From Marivita hallyeonensis (GTDB lineage Bacteria; Pseudomonadota; Alphaproteobacteria; Rhodobacterales; Rhodobacteraceae), in the NCBI RefSeq assembly GCF_900129875.1, contig NZ_FQXC01000003.1:620001-684000 (forward strand): a stretch of 64,000 nucleotides of DNA, in the 5' to 3' direction. Within the stretch, counting starts at the first letter, position 1. Each line of letters opens with the position of its first letter. Positions 1 through 8,874 of the stretch are shown in pieces. A model generated the notes under the pieces. That model saw only the letters and a list, made by a program, of their open reading frames with translations. It was not told the origin of the DNA and did not search any database. The translations under genes were made by a program, and so were the position numbers.

Positions 1-214
1 GCCAGATGCGGACCCGGCGGTTAACCCGGTTGCCGCTGAATGACAGGTCACGCAAAGGTCGCGTCACCAAGCAAAATCATTTGGCGATTCAATGGAATGG
101 TAAGGACGCCGCATGCTTTTCTGCGGTCTTGACGTTGCTTAAAGTGGTTTTCGCTTACATATTTCGAGGATCAGTCCGAAAGATGACTGGGTGTGTCCAA
201 AGTGGGAGGACTTT

Positions 215-1225
215 ATGAAACACTTCAAGACCGTCGCGCTCGCGGCGACCATCGCGCTTTCCGGCGCGACAGCTTATGCGCAGGATGAGGGCGCCAACTA
301 CGTCCTCGCGACCGCCTCGACAGGCGGGACGTACTATCCCGTGGGCGTTGCGCTTGCGACCTTGGTCAAAGTCAAATTGGAGCCGAGCCAGAAGATCGGC
401 ATGGCCGCGATCAGCTCTGCCGGATCCGGCGAGAACGTGCGCCTGATCCGTGAAGGTGAAGCGCAGTTCGGCATCATGCAGGGCCTGTTCGGCTACTATG
501 CCGCGACGGGAACGGGACCGCTCGCCGAGGTTGGGCCGCAAGAAAACCTGCGTTCAGTCAGCATGTTGTGGCAGAACGTCGAGCACTTTATCGTGGCCTC
601 AGACTCGGCACCCACAGGCACGATCGAAGATATGGTTGCCCTGAAAGGTGAAGCGATGGCGCTTGGCCGTCAGAACTCTGGGACCATCGGATCGAACGCG
701 ACAATCTTGTCCGGGTTTGGTGTGGACATCGAAAATGACTATGAACTCGTTTTTGCAGGATACGGCCCATCGGCCGAAGCCTTGCAGAACGGTCAGGTCA
801 AAGGCATCGGTACGCCCGCGGGTGTCCCTGTTGGTGCCGTGAGCCAGCTGATGGCTGCCGCTGGCGACAGCGTGACACTGCTGGGCTTCACCGAAGAACA
901 GATGGCGCAAGCCGACGGGGATCGGGGTCTCTGGACGCCGTATACGATCGCGGCGGGAACCTATCCCGGACAGGATGCGGATGTGCAGACTATCGCGCAG
1001 CCAAACTTCCTCGCCACAAGTGCCGATCTGCCGGACGATCATGTCTACGAGATCACCAAGGCAATGTACGAAAACCTGCCATTCCTGCAGGCGATCCATC
1101 CAGCAACCAAGGCCATGGCCATCGAACGTGCGATTGCGGGGCTTCCCCTGCCGTTGCACCCCGGCGCGTTGCGCTACTATCAGGAGGTCGGTCTCGACAT
1201 CCCTGAGCGCCTGATCGCTCAATAA
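215..1225 (+). CDS. TAXI family TRAP transporter solute-binding protein
   Basis: This 336-residue periplasmic protein should capture a small organic acid and deliver it to the TRAP permease encoded next. The N-terminus is a clear Sec signal peptide (MKHFKTVALAATIALSGATAYAQ, cleavage expected after AYA). The mature protein opens with TASTGGTYYPVG, the conserved segment of the TAXI (TRAP-associated extracytoplasmic immunogenic) family, followed by a GSGENVRLI block. The ATG at 215 is chosen because GGGAGGA (204-210) is well placed before it; an in-frame GTG at 191 would put non-signal residues in front of the signal peptide. The substrate cannot be read from the sequence; glutamate or other C4/C5 acids are possible for the family. 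A hairpin follows the gene before the permease. Confidence 0.93.
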   Translation: MKHFKTVALAATIALSGATAYAQDEGANYVLATASTGGTYYPVGVALATLVKVKLEPSQKIGMAAISSAGSGENVRLIREGEAQFGIMQGLFGYYAATGTGPLAEVGPQENLRSVSMLWQNVEHFIVASDSAPTGTIEDMVALKGEAMALGRQNSGTIGSNATILSGFGVDIENDYELVFAGYGPSAEALQNGQVKGIGTPAGVPVGAVSQLMAAAGDSVTLLGFTEEQMAQADGDRGLWTPYTIAAGTYPGQDADVQTIAQPNFLATSADLPDDHVYEITKAMYENLPFLQAIHPATKAMAIERAIAGLPLPLHPGALRYYQEVGLDIPERLIAQ

Positions 1226-1232
1226 ACGTTAG

Positions 1233-1277
1233 AAGGGCCAGTCAGCGCGTAAGCATCGACTGGCCCTTTCGCTTTTT
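1233..1277 (+). terminator. Intercistronic hairpin/attenuator between binding protein and permease
   Basis: A perfect 11-bp inverted repeat (AAGGGCCAGTC at 1233-1243, GACTGGCCCTT at 1258-1268) with a 14-nt loop is followed by TCGC and five Ts at 1273-1277. It lies between the stop of the binding-protein gene and the ribosome-binding site of the permease gene. It fits a partial Rho-independent terminator or a 3'-end stabiliser that keeps binding-protein expression above permease expression. The T-run is short and slightly displaced, so termination is probably incomplete. Confidence 0.75.
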
Positions 1278-1295
1278 GGGGGGAACGGCGACGTC

Positions 1296-3404
1296 ATGGC
1301 GGAAACCGACGAGATCGACGACAGCAAACGACTGCGCTCTTTTACGGGCACTGCCAATGGCGCGCTGTCGATCCTGTGTTTTCTTATTGCCGTTGGGCAT
1401 ATCTACGTCGCCTTCGACCCGATCCTCTCAGAGCTTCAGCGCAACGCATTTCACTTTGCTGGCTTCGCATTTCTTGCTGCTGTGCTGTACCCGATGTGGC
1501 GCAATGCACAGGACAAGCCATCGCCACTGTGGATTGACCTGATCCTTGGTGTGCTTGTCGCCGCGTCTGCGGTTTGGCTCACCATGGCCGAGAACGCGAT
1601 TTATGACCGGGGCGTGAAGTTTGCGCTTCCAGACTGGATTGCCGCCGTCATTTGTATCATCGGCGCGATTGAACTCACACGGCGCGTGGCGGGTTTGATA
1701 ATCCCCATCCTGATCGTTCTCGCGCTCAGCTACGTGGCTTTCTGGGGAAAATTCGTCGGAGGGGTCTTCGCTTTTCCCGGTCTCAGCGTGGAGACCGTCG
1801 CGTTCCGTTCCATCTATGGCGACGACGCCATGTTCGGGACGATTGCGCGCATCTCGTCCACCTACGTCTTCCTGTTCATAATCTTCGGCGCGTTTCTTTT
1901 GCGCTCGGGCGCAGGCGAGTTCGTTATCAACATGGCGCGCGCTGTGGCGGGTCGCCTGGTTGGGGGTCCGGGGATCGTCGCCGTGATCGCCTCTGGTCTG
2001 ACAGGCACGATCTCTGGTTCAGCTGTGGCGAACACGGCATCCACAGGCGTGATCACCATCCCGCTGATGAAACGCGCAGGATTCCAGCCCAAATTCGCGG
2101 GTGGGGTTGAGGCCGCGGCGTCGACCGGGGGACAGCTGATGCCGCCCATCATGGGGGCAGGGGCCTTTGTGATGGCGAGTTTCACACAAATTCCCTACGA
2201 GCAGATCGTGGCCGTCGCCGCACTGCCGGCGCTTCTGTATTTTCTGTCGGTTGCGTTCTTCGTTCGGATCGAGGCCCGCCGCAATAATCTTCCGCCGATG
2301 CCCGACGAAGGTCAGACGATGACCTCTGCGTTCAAGGAGGGCGGTGCCAGTTTCGTCATTCCCATCACAACACTGATCGCGCTTCTGGTGACCGGCTTCA
2401 CGCCCACATATGCGGCGGTGTTCGGCATTCTGGCCGTCATCGGATCAAGCTGGCTCACCAAGAACCCGATGGGTCCGACGGCCGTCTTCGAAGCTTTCGT
2501 CATGGGGACGAAAGGCATGGTGCTGACTGCCGTGCTTCTGTGTTCCGTCGGGTTGATCGTCAACGTGATCGCGACCGCGGGTATCGGCAACACGTTCAGC
2601 CTGATGATCGCCAGTTGGGCGGGTGGAAACATCCTGGTCGCGCTCATCCTGATTGCGCTTGCGAGTCTCGTACTGGGCATGGGCCTCCCGGTCACCGCTG
2701 CCTACATCGTTCTCGCCACTCTTTCGGCCCCGGCATTGTCCGGGATGATCAGCGATCAGTTCGTGATCGCCGAACTTGCTGCGGGGACCTTGCCGGAGGC
2801 TGCGAAGGCCGTTCTTCTGTTTGGCGTGCCCGAACAGGCAGAAATGCTGAGCCGTGAACTGACATGGGCGGAATCCGCTGCCTTGATCCGGTCGCTTCCC
2901 CTTGAGATCGCCGCGCCTTTGCGAGATCTCGTGGTGCCGCAACCGGTCGCCATGAGTGCGCTCTTGTCTGCGCACATGATCATCTTCTGGCTGTCTCAGG
3001 ACAGCAACGTCACACCGCCGGTTGCCTTGGCAGCCTTCACAGCGGCGGCGATTGCCAAAGCTCCGGCCATGGCCACTGGCGTGGCCAGTTGGAAGCTGGC
3101 CAAAGGATTGTACATTGTCCCGGTCCTCTTCGCTTACACGCCCTTCCTGTCTGGCGATTGGCCCGCGATGATCCAGGTTTTCATCTTCGCGGTTGTAGGG
3201 GTTTACGGCCTATCCGCAGCTCTGCAAGGATGTATGGAAAAGCCATTCGGCTTTCTCATGAGGTTGCTCTGTCTCATTGCGGGGCTCGCCTGTTTGTGGC
3301 CGGAAGCGCTTTTGGCGAACATCGCCGGCGTTGTTGCTGTCTGCGCGCTCTTGTTCTGGAACGTGAAGTATACGGAACGCGCCGAGACTGCGCCTGCCGT
3401 CTAG
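1296..3404 (+). CDS. TRAP transporter fused permease (DctQM type, TAXI family)
   Basis: The gene encodes a 702-residue polytopic inner-membrane protein. The first ~200 residues form hydrophobic segments resembling a small DctQ-like subunit, fused to a large DctM-like permease. Typical DctM signatures are visible, including the GLTGTISGSAVANTASTG region at about 230-250 and the later LGMGLPVTAAYIVLATLSAPAL segment. Fused 4TM/12TM permeases are standard partners of TAXI binding proteins, and the protein would drive Na+- or H+-coupled uptake of the ligand bound by the preceding gene product. The start has a G-rich ribosome-binding site at 1278-1284. The stop overlaps the stop of the convergent FAA-hydrolase gene by 4 bp. 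Confidence 0.94.
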   Translation: MAETDEIDDSKRLRSFTGTANGALSILCFLIAVGHIYVAFDPILSELQRNAFHFAGFAFLAAVLYPMWRNAQDKPSPLWIDLILGVLVAASAVWLTMAENAIYDRGVKFALPDWIAAVICIIGAIELTRRVAGLIIPILIVLALSYVAFWGKFVGGVFAFPGLSVETVAFRSIYGDDAMFGTIARISSTYVFLFIIFGAFLLRSGAGEFVINMARAVAGRLVGGPGIVAVIASGLTGTISGSAVANTASTGVITIPLMKRAGFQPKFAGGVEAAASTGGQLMPPIMGAGAFVMASFTQIPYEQIVAVAALPALLYFLSVAFFVRIEARRNNLPPMPDEGQTMTSAFKEGGASFVIPITTLIALLVTGFTPTYAAVFGILAVIGSSWLTKNPMGPTAVFEAFVMGTKGMVLTAVLLCSVGLIVNVIATAGIGNTFSLMIASWAGGNILVALILIALASLVLGMGLPVTAAYIVLATLSAPALSGMISDQFVIAELAAGTLPEAAKAVLLFGVPEQAEMLSRELTWAESAALIRSLPLEIAAPLRDLVVPQPVAMSALLSAHMIIFWLSQDSNVTPPVALAAFTAAAIAKAPAMATGVASWKLAKGLYIVPVLFAYTPFLSGDWPAMIQVFIFAVVGVYGLSAALQGCMEKPFGFLMRLLCLIAGLACLWPEALLANIAGVVAVCALLFWNVKYTERAETAPAV

Positions 3405-4084
3405 GTTACGGCCACCGACATGGACCCCAGCCCTTCGACCGAGATGTCCATGACATCACCTTTCTGCACCGGCCCGACACCAGCTGGTGTTCCCGACAGA
3501 ATCACGTCGCCCGGAGCCAGGACGTAAAAGCGGGACAGATAGTTGATCATCTCGGGCACCTTCCAGATCATCTGGTTCAGATCGCCGGTCTGCCGTTCCT
3601 CGCCGTTCACGGACAGGGTAATCCGACCGCTGGCCAAATGCCCCACCTCTTCGACCGTGTGCACAGGTCCAACTGGAGCCGAGCCGTGAAAGGCTTTTCC
3701 GATTTCCCAAGGACGACCCATCTTCTTCGCCACGCCCTGTAGATCCCGGCGTGTCATATCGAGACAAAGCGCGTAGCCGAACACGTGGTCCAGGGCCTCT
3801 TCGATGGAGATGTCCGTGCCGCCGGATTTCAGGAAAACGGCAACCTCTGCTTCGTGATGAACATCTTCGCTCTGGTGTGGATACGGGAATTCGCCGGTCG
3901 TATTCAGGTCATCGGGGTTTTTCTGAAAAAAGAACGGCGGTTCGCGGTCAGGATCGTGTCCCATCTCAACGGCGTGCGCGGCGTAGTTCCGACCGATGCA
4001 ATACACGCGACGAACAGGAAATACGCCGCCACTGGCGACGGGGACAGTGACGACAGGGGGTGCGGGGATGACGAAGTTGGTCAT
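3401..4084 (-). CDS. Fumarylacetoacetate hydrolase family protein
   Basis: The 227-residue protein has the FAH C-terminal fold signature. An RVYCIGRNYAAHA block near residues 25-37 is followed by the acidic metal-binding strand HHEAEVAVFL, and later by DVILSGTPAGVG, a classic FAH-family loop. Members bind Mg2+ and hydrolyse or decarboxylate beta-diketo and oxo acids (fumarylpyruvate, acylpyruvates, oxaloacetate). The length suits acylpyruvase/fumarylpyruvate hydrolase-type enzymes rather than full-length eukaryotic FAH. The ATG at 4084 is preferred over one at 4105 because family proteins start close to the first strand. It is convergent with the TRAP permease, so co-regulation is not shown. 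Confidence 0.85.
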   Translation of the reverse strand: MTNFVIPAPPVVTVPVASGGVFPVRRVYCIGRNYAAHAVEMGHDPDREPPFFFQKNPDDLNTTGEFPYPHQSEDVHHEAEVAVFLKSGGTDISIEEALDHVFGYALCLDMTRRDLQGVAKKMGRPWEIGKAFHGSAPVGPVHTVEEVGHLASGRITLSVNGEERQTGDLNQMIWKVPEMINYLSRFYVLAPGDVILSGTPAGVGPVQKGDVMDISVEGLGSMSVAVT

Positions 4085-4159
4085 AAGCGTTCCATGAGAT
4101 TTCAAGCCTGCGCGTCACGCTAGTTCAAGCGACCCGGTTAACCAAGAACGCTTTCGGAC

Positions 4160-4936
4160 TCAGGAATACGCGCAATCGGGTCCGCGCTCCAATGGCGTTT
4201 CGATTGTGATCTCTGTCGGGATCCAGTCAAAGATAGCAAGGGCCTGCCCGCCGTCGAACCCGACGTATAGCGTCCCCGTCTCTGGCTGAAGTGCCACGCC
4301 CTCTGCATCGAAGCCGTACTGCGAAAGCGGAGAGACAGACAGAACACGTCCGTCCGGTGCCAGCTCGAACAGGCTGTTCAGCCCTTCATTGTCGTCAACA
4401 ACGAGAATGTTGCCGGAATAGGGGTCCCGCGTGACGCCTTGCGGTTCGGTCATCGGCGGATCGAAGGTATCGCCGAACAGTTCCATCAGAACGCGGCCAT
4501 CCGGGGCGATCCGCATCAACCGGGATGGGTCATCTTCCACGATTAGGAAACTGCCATCCGCATCCCGGTGCAGACCTTCGGTATCGAACAAGGTTTCACT
4601 GAGGCGAAACGGATCGTCTATGGCACGACCGTCACGATCAAGGCGACGGAACTCACCCCATCCGTTGGCGATGAGGATACCGTCTTCTTCGACTGTCAGG
4701 CTACGAACCGAGGACATACCGGTTTCGAGACGGCGAAGCTCTTTTCCGAATGTCGACAGTAGTATGATCTCGCGGCTTTCGTTGGCGACCCAGAGTCCGC
4801 AGACCTGCGCATCGTAGGCAAGGCTCACCGCTCTGAAGTTCGGGATGGTTTCCCAGTGAAAGATATCTGCTTTCGCGGGCATCGCCGCGATCAGAGATAG
4901 GCAAACGATCGTCGCTGGCAGAACCGTGTCTCTCAT
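4160..4936 (-). CDS. Exported SdiA-regulated/beta-propeller-like protein
   Basis: The 258-residue protein has an N-terminal signal peptide (TIVCLSLIAAMPAKA, then DIFHWE). It then carries repeated strand-turn units of beta-propeller type: SVRSLTVEEDGILIANGWGEFRRLDRDG, DTEGLHRDADGSFLIVED and EPQGVTRDPYSGNILVVDD each place an Asp/Gly turn at a similar spacing. This resembles SdiA-regulated or phytase-like esterase propellers, but no catalytic residues can be assigned. The ATG at 4936 is chosen because GAGGAG ends only 6 nt before it; the ATG at 4942 directly abuts that motif. It lies upstream of the FAA-hydrolase gene on the same strand, with a 75-bp gap. Confidence 0.65.
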   Translation of the reverse strand: MRDTVLPATIVCLSLIAAMPAKADIFHWETIPNFRAVSLAYDAQVCGLWVANESREIILLSTFGKELRRLETGMSSVRSLTVEEDGILIANGWGEFRRLDRDGRAIDDPFRLSETLFDTEGLHRDADGSFLIVEDDPSRLMRIAPDGRVLMELFGDTFDPPMTEPQGVTRDPYSGNILVVDDNEGLNSLFELAPDGRVLSVSPLSQYGFDAEGVALQPETGTLYVGFDGGQALAIFDWIPTEITIETPLERGPDCAYS

Positions 4937-5069
4937 CGACATCTCCTCTTCATTCCAAAGTGTGACGCGACCTGGGTGTGTTTCAACGACGGTCGAGGCA
5001 ATCCGAGATGGAAGACGGTGAAAAACCCGTGTCCGATGTGGCCTTCTCCTATTTCGGATACTGCCAAGA

Positions 5070-5096
5070 TTAAATAGCTCGACTCTTAATTGTTAA
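5070..5096 (+). promoter_or_regulatory. AT-rich segment with three TTAA boxes upstream of motB
   Basis: Within 27 bp upstream of the flagellar operon TTAA occurs at 5070-5073, 5086-5089 and 5093-5096, in a region otherwise GC-rich. CtrA, which controls flagellar genes in many Rhodobacteraceae, binds TTAA-N7-TTAA. The spacings here (N12 and N3) do not match that consensus, so these could only be degenerate half-sites or simply an AT-rich promoter. Confidence 0.25.
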
Positions 5097-5154
5097 GCTG
5101 GGGTTTACGTCCGAGCGCTAGGAGTTCTGTGGGGCGTAGTGAAAGGTAGTGGGA

Positions 5155-5982
5155 ATGGCGTCCGGCAGCAATGTCGCGCCAGTCATCATCAAGCGTAAGA
5201 AAGTGGTCGTCGAAGACGGGCATCATGGGGGTGCCTGGAAGGTGGCCTATGCCGACTTCGTCACCGCAATGATGGCGTTTTTTATGCTGATGTGGCTGTT
5301 GAATGCGACAACCGAAAAACAACGAAAAGGAATTGCAGATTACTTCAGCCCGGTCGCCCCGATCAGCCGCATGTCAAGCGGATCGGACGACATGTTCATG
5401 GGCGACAGCGTGTTCGCAGCCGATGTCCTGCCGCAAATGGGTGTGGGGGCGAATTCGCTTCACGAGACAGACGGCGATGCCAGCGGCGGGGACAACAAGA
5501 CCGATCCCGAGGCAGACGCGCAGACGGATGCATTTTCCGAAGTCAAAGAGGTGTTGCTCGCACTGGGTGGTGAAAGCCTGCTTGAAGATGAATGGCTACG
5601 GCATGTCGTGTCCGAAATTACGGACGAAGGTCTCGTTCTCGAATTTCACGACACCGCCGAGGCGGCGCTGTTCGAGAATGGTGCTGAAGCTACAGATCTC
5701 CTTCGTTCCATAGCTTATGCAGTTCTAGAAGCTGCTGCACTGCTGCCGAATGACATGGCAGTAGAAGCCCACGTCGCTACCGTTCCGGTCGTCCAAAAAA
5801 CTGACCCTACCTGGGATCTATCATCGGATCGGGCCTTCAAGCTGGCCGATGTCTTGCAAGGTTTCGGCCTTCCAAGCGATCGAATCCGTCGGGTGACCGC
5901 CTACGGGGATCGTGAACCCGTCGTGGATAACTTGATGGCCGCGCGGAACAATCGGTTGGTGATCATATTCTTGCGCCATTGA
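5155..5982 (+). CDS. motB: Flagellar motor stator protein MotB
   Basis: The 275-residue MotB-type stator anchors the motor to peptidoglycan and carries the proton path. A basic N-terminus (KRKK) and HHGGAWKVAYADFVTAMMAF lead into a single transmembrane helix ending in MLMWLLNA; Asp34 in YADF is the expected proton-binding residue. A Gly/Asp-rich linker (about residues 110-130) precedes a C-terminal OmpA-like domain with SSDRAFKLADVL and NNRLVIIF, the peptidoglycan-binding region. The ATG at 5155 has GAAAGG eight bases upstream; a GTG at 5149 is an alternative. motB heads the flagellar operon, separated from motA by four axial-structure genes. Confidence 0.92.
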   Translation: MASGSNVAPVIIKRKKVVVEDGHHGGAWKVAYADFVTAMMAFFMLMWLLNATTEKQRKGIADYFSPVAPISRMSSGSDDMFMGDSVFAADVLPQMGVGANSLHETDGDASGGDNKTDPEADAQTDAFSEVKEVLLALGGESLLEDEWLRHVVSEITDEGLVLEFHDTAEAALFENGAEATDLLRSIAYAVLEAAALLPNDMAVEAHVATVPVVQKTDPTWDLSSDRAFKLADVLQGFGLPSDRIRRVTAYGDREPVVDNLMAARNNRLVIIFLRH

Positions 5983-6085
5983 GGTTTGGCGAAAATTGAT
6001 CAACTTTTATTCGTTAGGTCCGCGTTAAATCCGCGACCGTAAAGCTTCTGGTAGATAAACGGTCCTCTTTCCAGAAAGGCGATTC

Positions 6086-7387
6086 ATGTCGATTTCCTCA
6101 TCTCTCAGCGCGGGCGTTGTTGGCCTGGCGTCCAATGCCACACGTCTTGCAACCATTTCGGACAACATCGCCAATTCACAAACCCCCGGCTACAAGCGGG
6201 TCGAGGCGAACTTTCATTCGATGGTCGTCACCTCCGGTGGTGGAACGTACACTGCCGGCGGCGTGCGTACGACAACGCAACGCTACATCGACCAGAACAG
6301 CGCGATTACGACGACCTCGAACGCCACCGACCTTGCGGTGAGCGGTCGCGGTTTCCTGCCCGTTGCCCAGGCAACAGAGGTTCTGGCCGGCTCCGAAACC
6401 CCGCAGATGTTCCTGACGACAACCGGTTCCTTCCGTACGGACGCCAACGGATATCTGCGCACTGCGTCCGGCCAAATTCTGTTGGGCTGGCCCGCAAGCC
6501 TTGACGGCAGCATCCCGAACTATCCCCGCGCCACCAATGAAGCGTTGGAGCCGGTCCGCGTGAACGTCAATCAGTTCTCCGGAGAACCGACAACGCGGAT
6601 TGAATTGGGCATCAACCTGCCCGCCACGGAAACCGAAGCCGGCGCAAATGGCGACCCCCTCACGCAATCGGTTGAATACTATGACAACCTTGGGCGTGCG
6701 GAAGAACTCCAATTCACATTTACCCCGTCAGTCCCGGCCACCGGAACGTCAAATCTGTGGACAGTCGAAATCGTGGACAGTGCCGATCCCGGGACAATCC
6801 TGGGGCAATATGAACTTCAGTTCGATGATGCGCGCACGCTTGGTGGAACGCTCGCCGGTGTCACCGATATTTCCGGTGGGCCCTATGATCCTGCAACAGG
6901 GGTTCTAACCGTTACTGCACCGAGTGGACCGATTGACATTCGGATCGGTCGGTTGGGGCAAAATGAAGGTCTGTCTCAACTGTCTGATCTCTTTGCTCCC
7001 TTTAACATCAGCCGCGACGGTGCTCCGGTCGGAAAAGTTACATCAGTAGAAGTGGATGAATTGGGTCTCGTCACCGCCGTCTACGATACCGGAACCACGC
7101 GCACGTTATACCAGGTTCCGCTCGTCGATATCCCGAACCCAAATGGAATGGCTGCAGTTGGAAGTCAGCTTTACATGCCGACACCGGACAGCGGAAGTTT
7201 CTTCCTCTGGGACGCTGGCAATGGGTCCACCGGCGACATCCTGTCCTTCGCTCTTGAGGAGTCCGCGACCGATATCGCGAACGAACTGACCGAACTGATC
7301 CGCACGCAGCGCGCCTACTCATCGAACGCCAAAGTCATCCAGACGGTGGATGAGATGCTGCAGGAAGCCACAAATATCAAACGCTGA
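6086..7387 (+). CDS. flgE: Flagellar hook protein FlgE
   Basis: The 433-residue axial protein polymerises into the flagellar hook. The N-terminus has the SLSAGVVGLASNATRLATISDNIANSQTPGYKR rod/hook signature, with its central ANSxTPGYKR element at residues 29-38. The C-terminus ends in the matching heptad helix (ELTELIRTQRAYSSNAKVIQTVDEMLQE) that forms the inner D0 coiled coil. A middle DGSI/NPNGM region matches hook D1/D2 domains. The length is normal for alphaproteobacterial hooks. An AAAGG ribosome-binding site sits before the ATG. flgK, flgL and flgI follow with short gaps, so this is one transcription unit. Confidence 0.95.
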   Translation: MSISSSLSAGVVGLASNATRLATISDNIANSQTPGYKRVEANFHSMVVTSGGGTYTAGGVRTTTQRYIDQNSAITTTSNATDLAVSGRGFLPVAQATEVLAGSETPQMFLTTTGSFRTDANGYLRTASGQILLGWPASLDGSIPNYPRATNEALEPVRVNVNQFSGEPTTRIELGINLPATETEAGANGDPLTQSVEYYDNLGRAEELQFTFTPSVPATGTSNLWTVEIVDSADPGTILGQYELQFDDARTLGGTLAGVTDISGGPYDPATGVLTVTAPSGPIDIRIGRLGQNEGLSQLSDLFAPFNISRDGAPVGKVTSVEVDELGLVTAVYDTGTTRTLYQVPLVDIPNPNGMAAVGSQLYMPTPDSGSFFLWDAGNGSTGDILSFALEESATDIANELTELIRTQRAYSSNAKVIQTVDEMLQEATNIKR

Positions 7388-7413
7388 TCGACTGATTTGA
7401 AAAGGATTTCTGC

Positions 7414-8862
7414 ATGAGCCTTTCTGGTGCTCTGTCCAACGCCATGAGCGGACTCACCGCGAATGCCCGGGCGACAATCGTCGTGTCCTCGAACATCGCG
7501 AACGCCCTGAACGAAACGTATGGCCGACGTGAAGTTGTTGTTGCAACCGACGGCACATCTTCGTGGGGCGGTGTGCGGATCGCGTCGATAGACCGACATT
7601 CCGATCCTGTTCTGAGTCATCAAGCGCGAAACGCGATGGCTTCTGCCAGTGCCGCATCGATTCACGCAGGCTTTGCGACGAAAGCGGAGGCTTTGATTGG
7701 CAGCGTTGATACACCAAGTTCTATCGCCGCGCGGTTGACGGATTTCGAAGCCGCGCTTCTATCAGCGTCATCGGACCCCTCCTCTGGCACGCGTCTTCGC
7801 ACGGTTGGTCAAAAAGCAGATGCATTGGCATCCTCATTTCGGTCGGCGAGTGCGGGCATTCAAAACCTTCGTGAACAGGCCGAGCGGGAAATCGAGGCCG
7901 CGGTAAGTGATATCAACGCCAGTCTCCTTCGGCTGGAAGAGTTGAATGATCACATCGTGGGCGCGCGGCACCTTGGGCTTGATACGCTCAATCAGCAGGA
8001 CGAACGCGACGCCGTGCTCGATAAGCTTGCCGCATTCTTTCCGCTACACGTGATTGCCCGCGAAAGCGGTGCAGTATCAATCTTCACGGGCCAGGGTCGC
8101 ACGCTTCTCGATGGTAAAGCGGTCCAGCTTGAGTTTGACCGAAAGCCGTCCGTGGAACCGCACATGACTATGGGAAATGGGCTGTTGTCGGGCATTCGCA
8201 TTGGGGATGATTGGATTGATCCCGGCAATGGAGGAATGCTCTCGGGCGGCGCGCTTGCTGCGCATTTCGAGACCCGTGACATGGATGCCGTGCGGTTGCA
8301 GGTGCAACTCGATGGTATTGCTCGTGACGTTGTCGAACGGTTTGGTCCGGGCGGGCCGGATACGACCCTTTCGATGGGCGACAGCGGTGTCTTTACGGAT
8401 GCCGGCAACGCTTTCGTTGCAGCTGATGAAGTGGGACTCGCAGGTCGTCTGGAGTTGAATAGCGTACTTGACGGAACCAGTCCGGAGATCTGGCGATGGA
8501 GGCATGGGATCAATGCGCTCACGCCAACCGATGCAGGCGCCTCGGACCTTTTGCGCGCGCTCAGCCAACAACTCACCAATCAAGCGCTTCCGAATTCCGC
8601 GGCTCTTGAGCCATCGCCAAAGTCCTTCGTGGACCACATTCACGGTCTCTCGGCCGATCTGGCGTCTCAACGGGTGTGGGCGACGGATGCCAGTGCTTTC
8701 GCAACAGATCGATTGAACGGGTTTGAGAACCTGCAGGCATCCGATGGCGTCAATACAGATGAAGAGCTCCAACGTCTCATCGAGTTGGAAAAGTCGTATG
8801 CCGCCAATGCGAGAGTGATCCGTGTCGTCGATGACATGCTCTCTGAACTTCTCAAAATGTGA
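7414..8862 (+). CDS. flgK: Flagellar hook-associated protein 1 FlgK
   Basis: The 482-residue protein forms the first hook-filament junction ring. It begins with SLSGALSNAMSGLTANARATIVVSSNIANALNETYGRR, the axial-protein D0 signature (SNIAN), and ends with a paired helix (LQRLIELEKSYAANARVIRVVDDMLSELLKM) typical of FlgK. The centre (about 130-210) is helical, with LDTLNQQDERDAVLDKLAAFFPL, a recognisable FlgK element. It follows flgE by 26 bp with an AAAGGA Shine-Dalgarno sequence and precedes flgL by 12 bp, as expected for the co-assembled HAP1/HAP3 pair. Confidence 0.94.
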   Translation: MSLSGALSNAMSGLTANARATIVVSSNIANALNETYGRREVVVATDGTSSWGGVRIASIDRHSDPVLSHQARNAMASASAASIHAGFATKAEALIGSVDTPSSIAARLTDFEAALLSASSDPSSGTRLRTVGQKADALASSFRSASAGIQNLREQAEREIEAAVSDINASLLRLEELNDHIVGARHLGLDTLNQQDERDAVLDKLAAFFPLHVIARESGAVSIFTGQGRTLLDGKAVQLEFDRKPSVEPHMTMGNGLLSGIRIGDDWIDPGNGGMLSGGALAAHFETRDMDAVRLQVQLDGIARDVVERFGPGGPDTTLSMGDSGVFTDAGNAFVAADEVGLAGRLELNSVLDGTSPEIWRWRHGINALTPTDAGASDLLRALSQQLTNQALPNSAALEPSPKSFVDHIHGLSADLASQRVWATDASAFATDRLNGFENLQASDGVNTDEELQRLIELEKSYAANARVIRVVDDMLSELLKM

Positions 8863-8874
8863 AGGAACACACTC

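Noticed and set aside
6-218. Plus-strand 70-codon frame at the window start
   Set aside because: Low-complexity basic translation with no ribosome-binding site; it overlaps the promoter and start of the TAXI binding-protein gene.
5070-5096. A canonical CtrA site upstream of motB
   Set aside because: The TTAA boxes are spaced N12 and N3, not the N7 required, so a true CtrA site cannot be claimed.
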